Shown piece by piece: positions 5,561 through 5,876 of a DNA stretch of 5,876 nt. The first letter of the stretch is position 1; each line of letters opens with the position of its first letter. Where the stretch lies: contig JACZWD010000164.1 in the NCBI GenBank assembly GCA_022572335.1, positions 1-5,876 of the forward strand, in the 5' to 3' direction. Below the pieces are notes generated by a model that was not told where the DNA came from, searched no databases, and was given only the letters and a program-made list of their open reading frames with translations. This DNA comes from Pseudomonadota bacterium (lineage in GTDB: Bacteria; Pseudomonadota; Alphaproteobacteria; Rhodospirillales; 2-02-FULL-58-16). The position numbers and the translations under genes are program-made.

Positions 5561-5767
5561 GGGGCGGCACTCCTCTCTCCGGCGACTCTGGGGTTTATGG
5601 AGGCACCCGTTTTTCCCTCTGCACGGCCCCGCCCATGGGTGGAGCCATGGGCCGCGTCCCGGGTCGCGGGATGGCGAATGCGGGACGGCGCGGCAACCGC
5701 TTGCGCCGCGCCGCCGGGCACGACTATCTTGCGCCGTCCGGGCGGCATCCGGCGCCGGCACCCGGCG
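5561..5767. promoter_or_regulatory. GC-rich, hairpin-rich leader or promoter region of the receiver gene
   Basis: About 200 bases upstream of the receiver start hold no convincing gene. Perfect inverted repeats are GCCCATGG-N6-CCATGGGC (5631-5652) and CGGCGCGGC-N10-GCCGCGCCG (5686-5713). GGACGGCGC (5683-5691) can pair instead with GCGCCGTCC (5731-5739), excluding the second stem. CATAAA on the minus strand (about 5596-5601) is a weak -10 candidate without a good -35. In DNA this rich in GC some stems arise by chance. Confidence 0.35.
5570..5580 (-). promoter_or_regulatory. Ribosome binding site that sets the receiver-gene GTG start
   Basis: On the minus strand GGAGAGAGGAG (5580-5570) lies nine bases before GTG 5560-5558. 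The frame stays open upstream to 5761, but that extension is Arg/Pro/Gly-rich, unlike any domain, and has no comparable site. A second GTG at 5570-5568 is out of frame. Confidence 0.6.
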
Positions 5768-5876
5768 CCCCCGGGGGCCGCGGGGGCGTCCCCCGCATAC
5801 CGTAGCCGGGGGGACACCCCCCTTGTCCCCCCGGGGGCCGCGGGGGCGTCCCCCGCATACCGTAGCCGGGGGGACA
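5768..5876. repeat. Tandem repeat, 60-bp period, cut by the window edge
   Basis: Positions 5768-5816 and 5828-5876 are identical over 49 bases, giving a 60-base period with 11 intervening bases (5817-5827). Each copy contains GCGGGGG-CGT-CCCCCGC (5780-5796 and 5840-5856), a seven-base-pair hairpin, and ends in CCGGGGGGACA. That end also pairs with TGTCCCCCCGG across the junction (5806-5816 with 5824-5834, seven-base loop). The bases left of 5768 do not match the intervening 11 bases, so the array begins here and probably continues to the right. No coding frame is apparent. It resembles an intergenic palindromic element more than a CRISPR array. Confidence 0.9.

Noticed and set aside
5768..5876. 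CRISPR array
   Set aside because: The identical part is 49 bases and the intervening piece only 11, the wrong proportions for repeat and spacer. No cas gene is visible.

Overview
The window is GC-rich chromosomal DNA from a proteobacterium. An alphaproteobacterium, perhaps Rhodospirillales-like, is the best guess. The supporting traits are a YjiS-like DUF1127 protein, a receiver-domain regulator whose linker carries the GPDRRRR motif common in that group, and a DUF815 AAA+ ATPase. This placement is inferred from protein character, not from a phylogenetic marker.

Layout, left to right: (1) the last 52 codons of a + strand membrane protein (to 158); (2) a convergent intergenic gap with a perfect hairpin; (3) a CrgA-type LysR regulator on the - strand (436-1350, GTG start); (4) a strikingly AT-rich divergent promoter region (about 1374-1450) with a perfect T-N11-A LysR-type box; (5) a DUF1127 protein on the + strand (1503-1868) followed by a textbook intrinsic terminator; (6) an exported cyclase/kynurenine-formamidase-family protein (2140-3222, GTG start); (7) a convergent DUF815 AAA+ ATPase on the - strand (3313-4170); (8) a 325-base gap; (9) a - strand receiver protein with a C-terminal HPt-like segment (4496-5560, GTG start), with a likely terminator just after its stop; (10) a GC-rich, hairpin-rich leader; (11) the beginning of a 60-bp-period tandem repeat that runs off the right edge.

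How the genes may work together: the LysR regulator is divergent from the DUF1127 gene, and the only clear operator-like site lies between them, so autoregulation and control of the DUF1127 gene are the simplest reading. The cyclase is separated from DUF1127 by a strong terminator and probably has its own promoter, so LysR control of the cyclase is possible but not shown. The ATPase and the receiver protein share a strand but are separated by 325 bases and a likely terminator, so they are probably separate transcription units.

I see no clear new multi-gene system. The points most worth a second look are the cyclase with Gln at two metal-ligand positions and a triplicated Lys-rich insert, the receiver-HPt fusion, the AT-rich regulatory island, and the hairpin-forming 60-bp repeat at the right edge.
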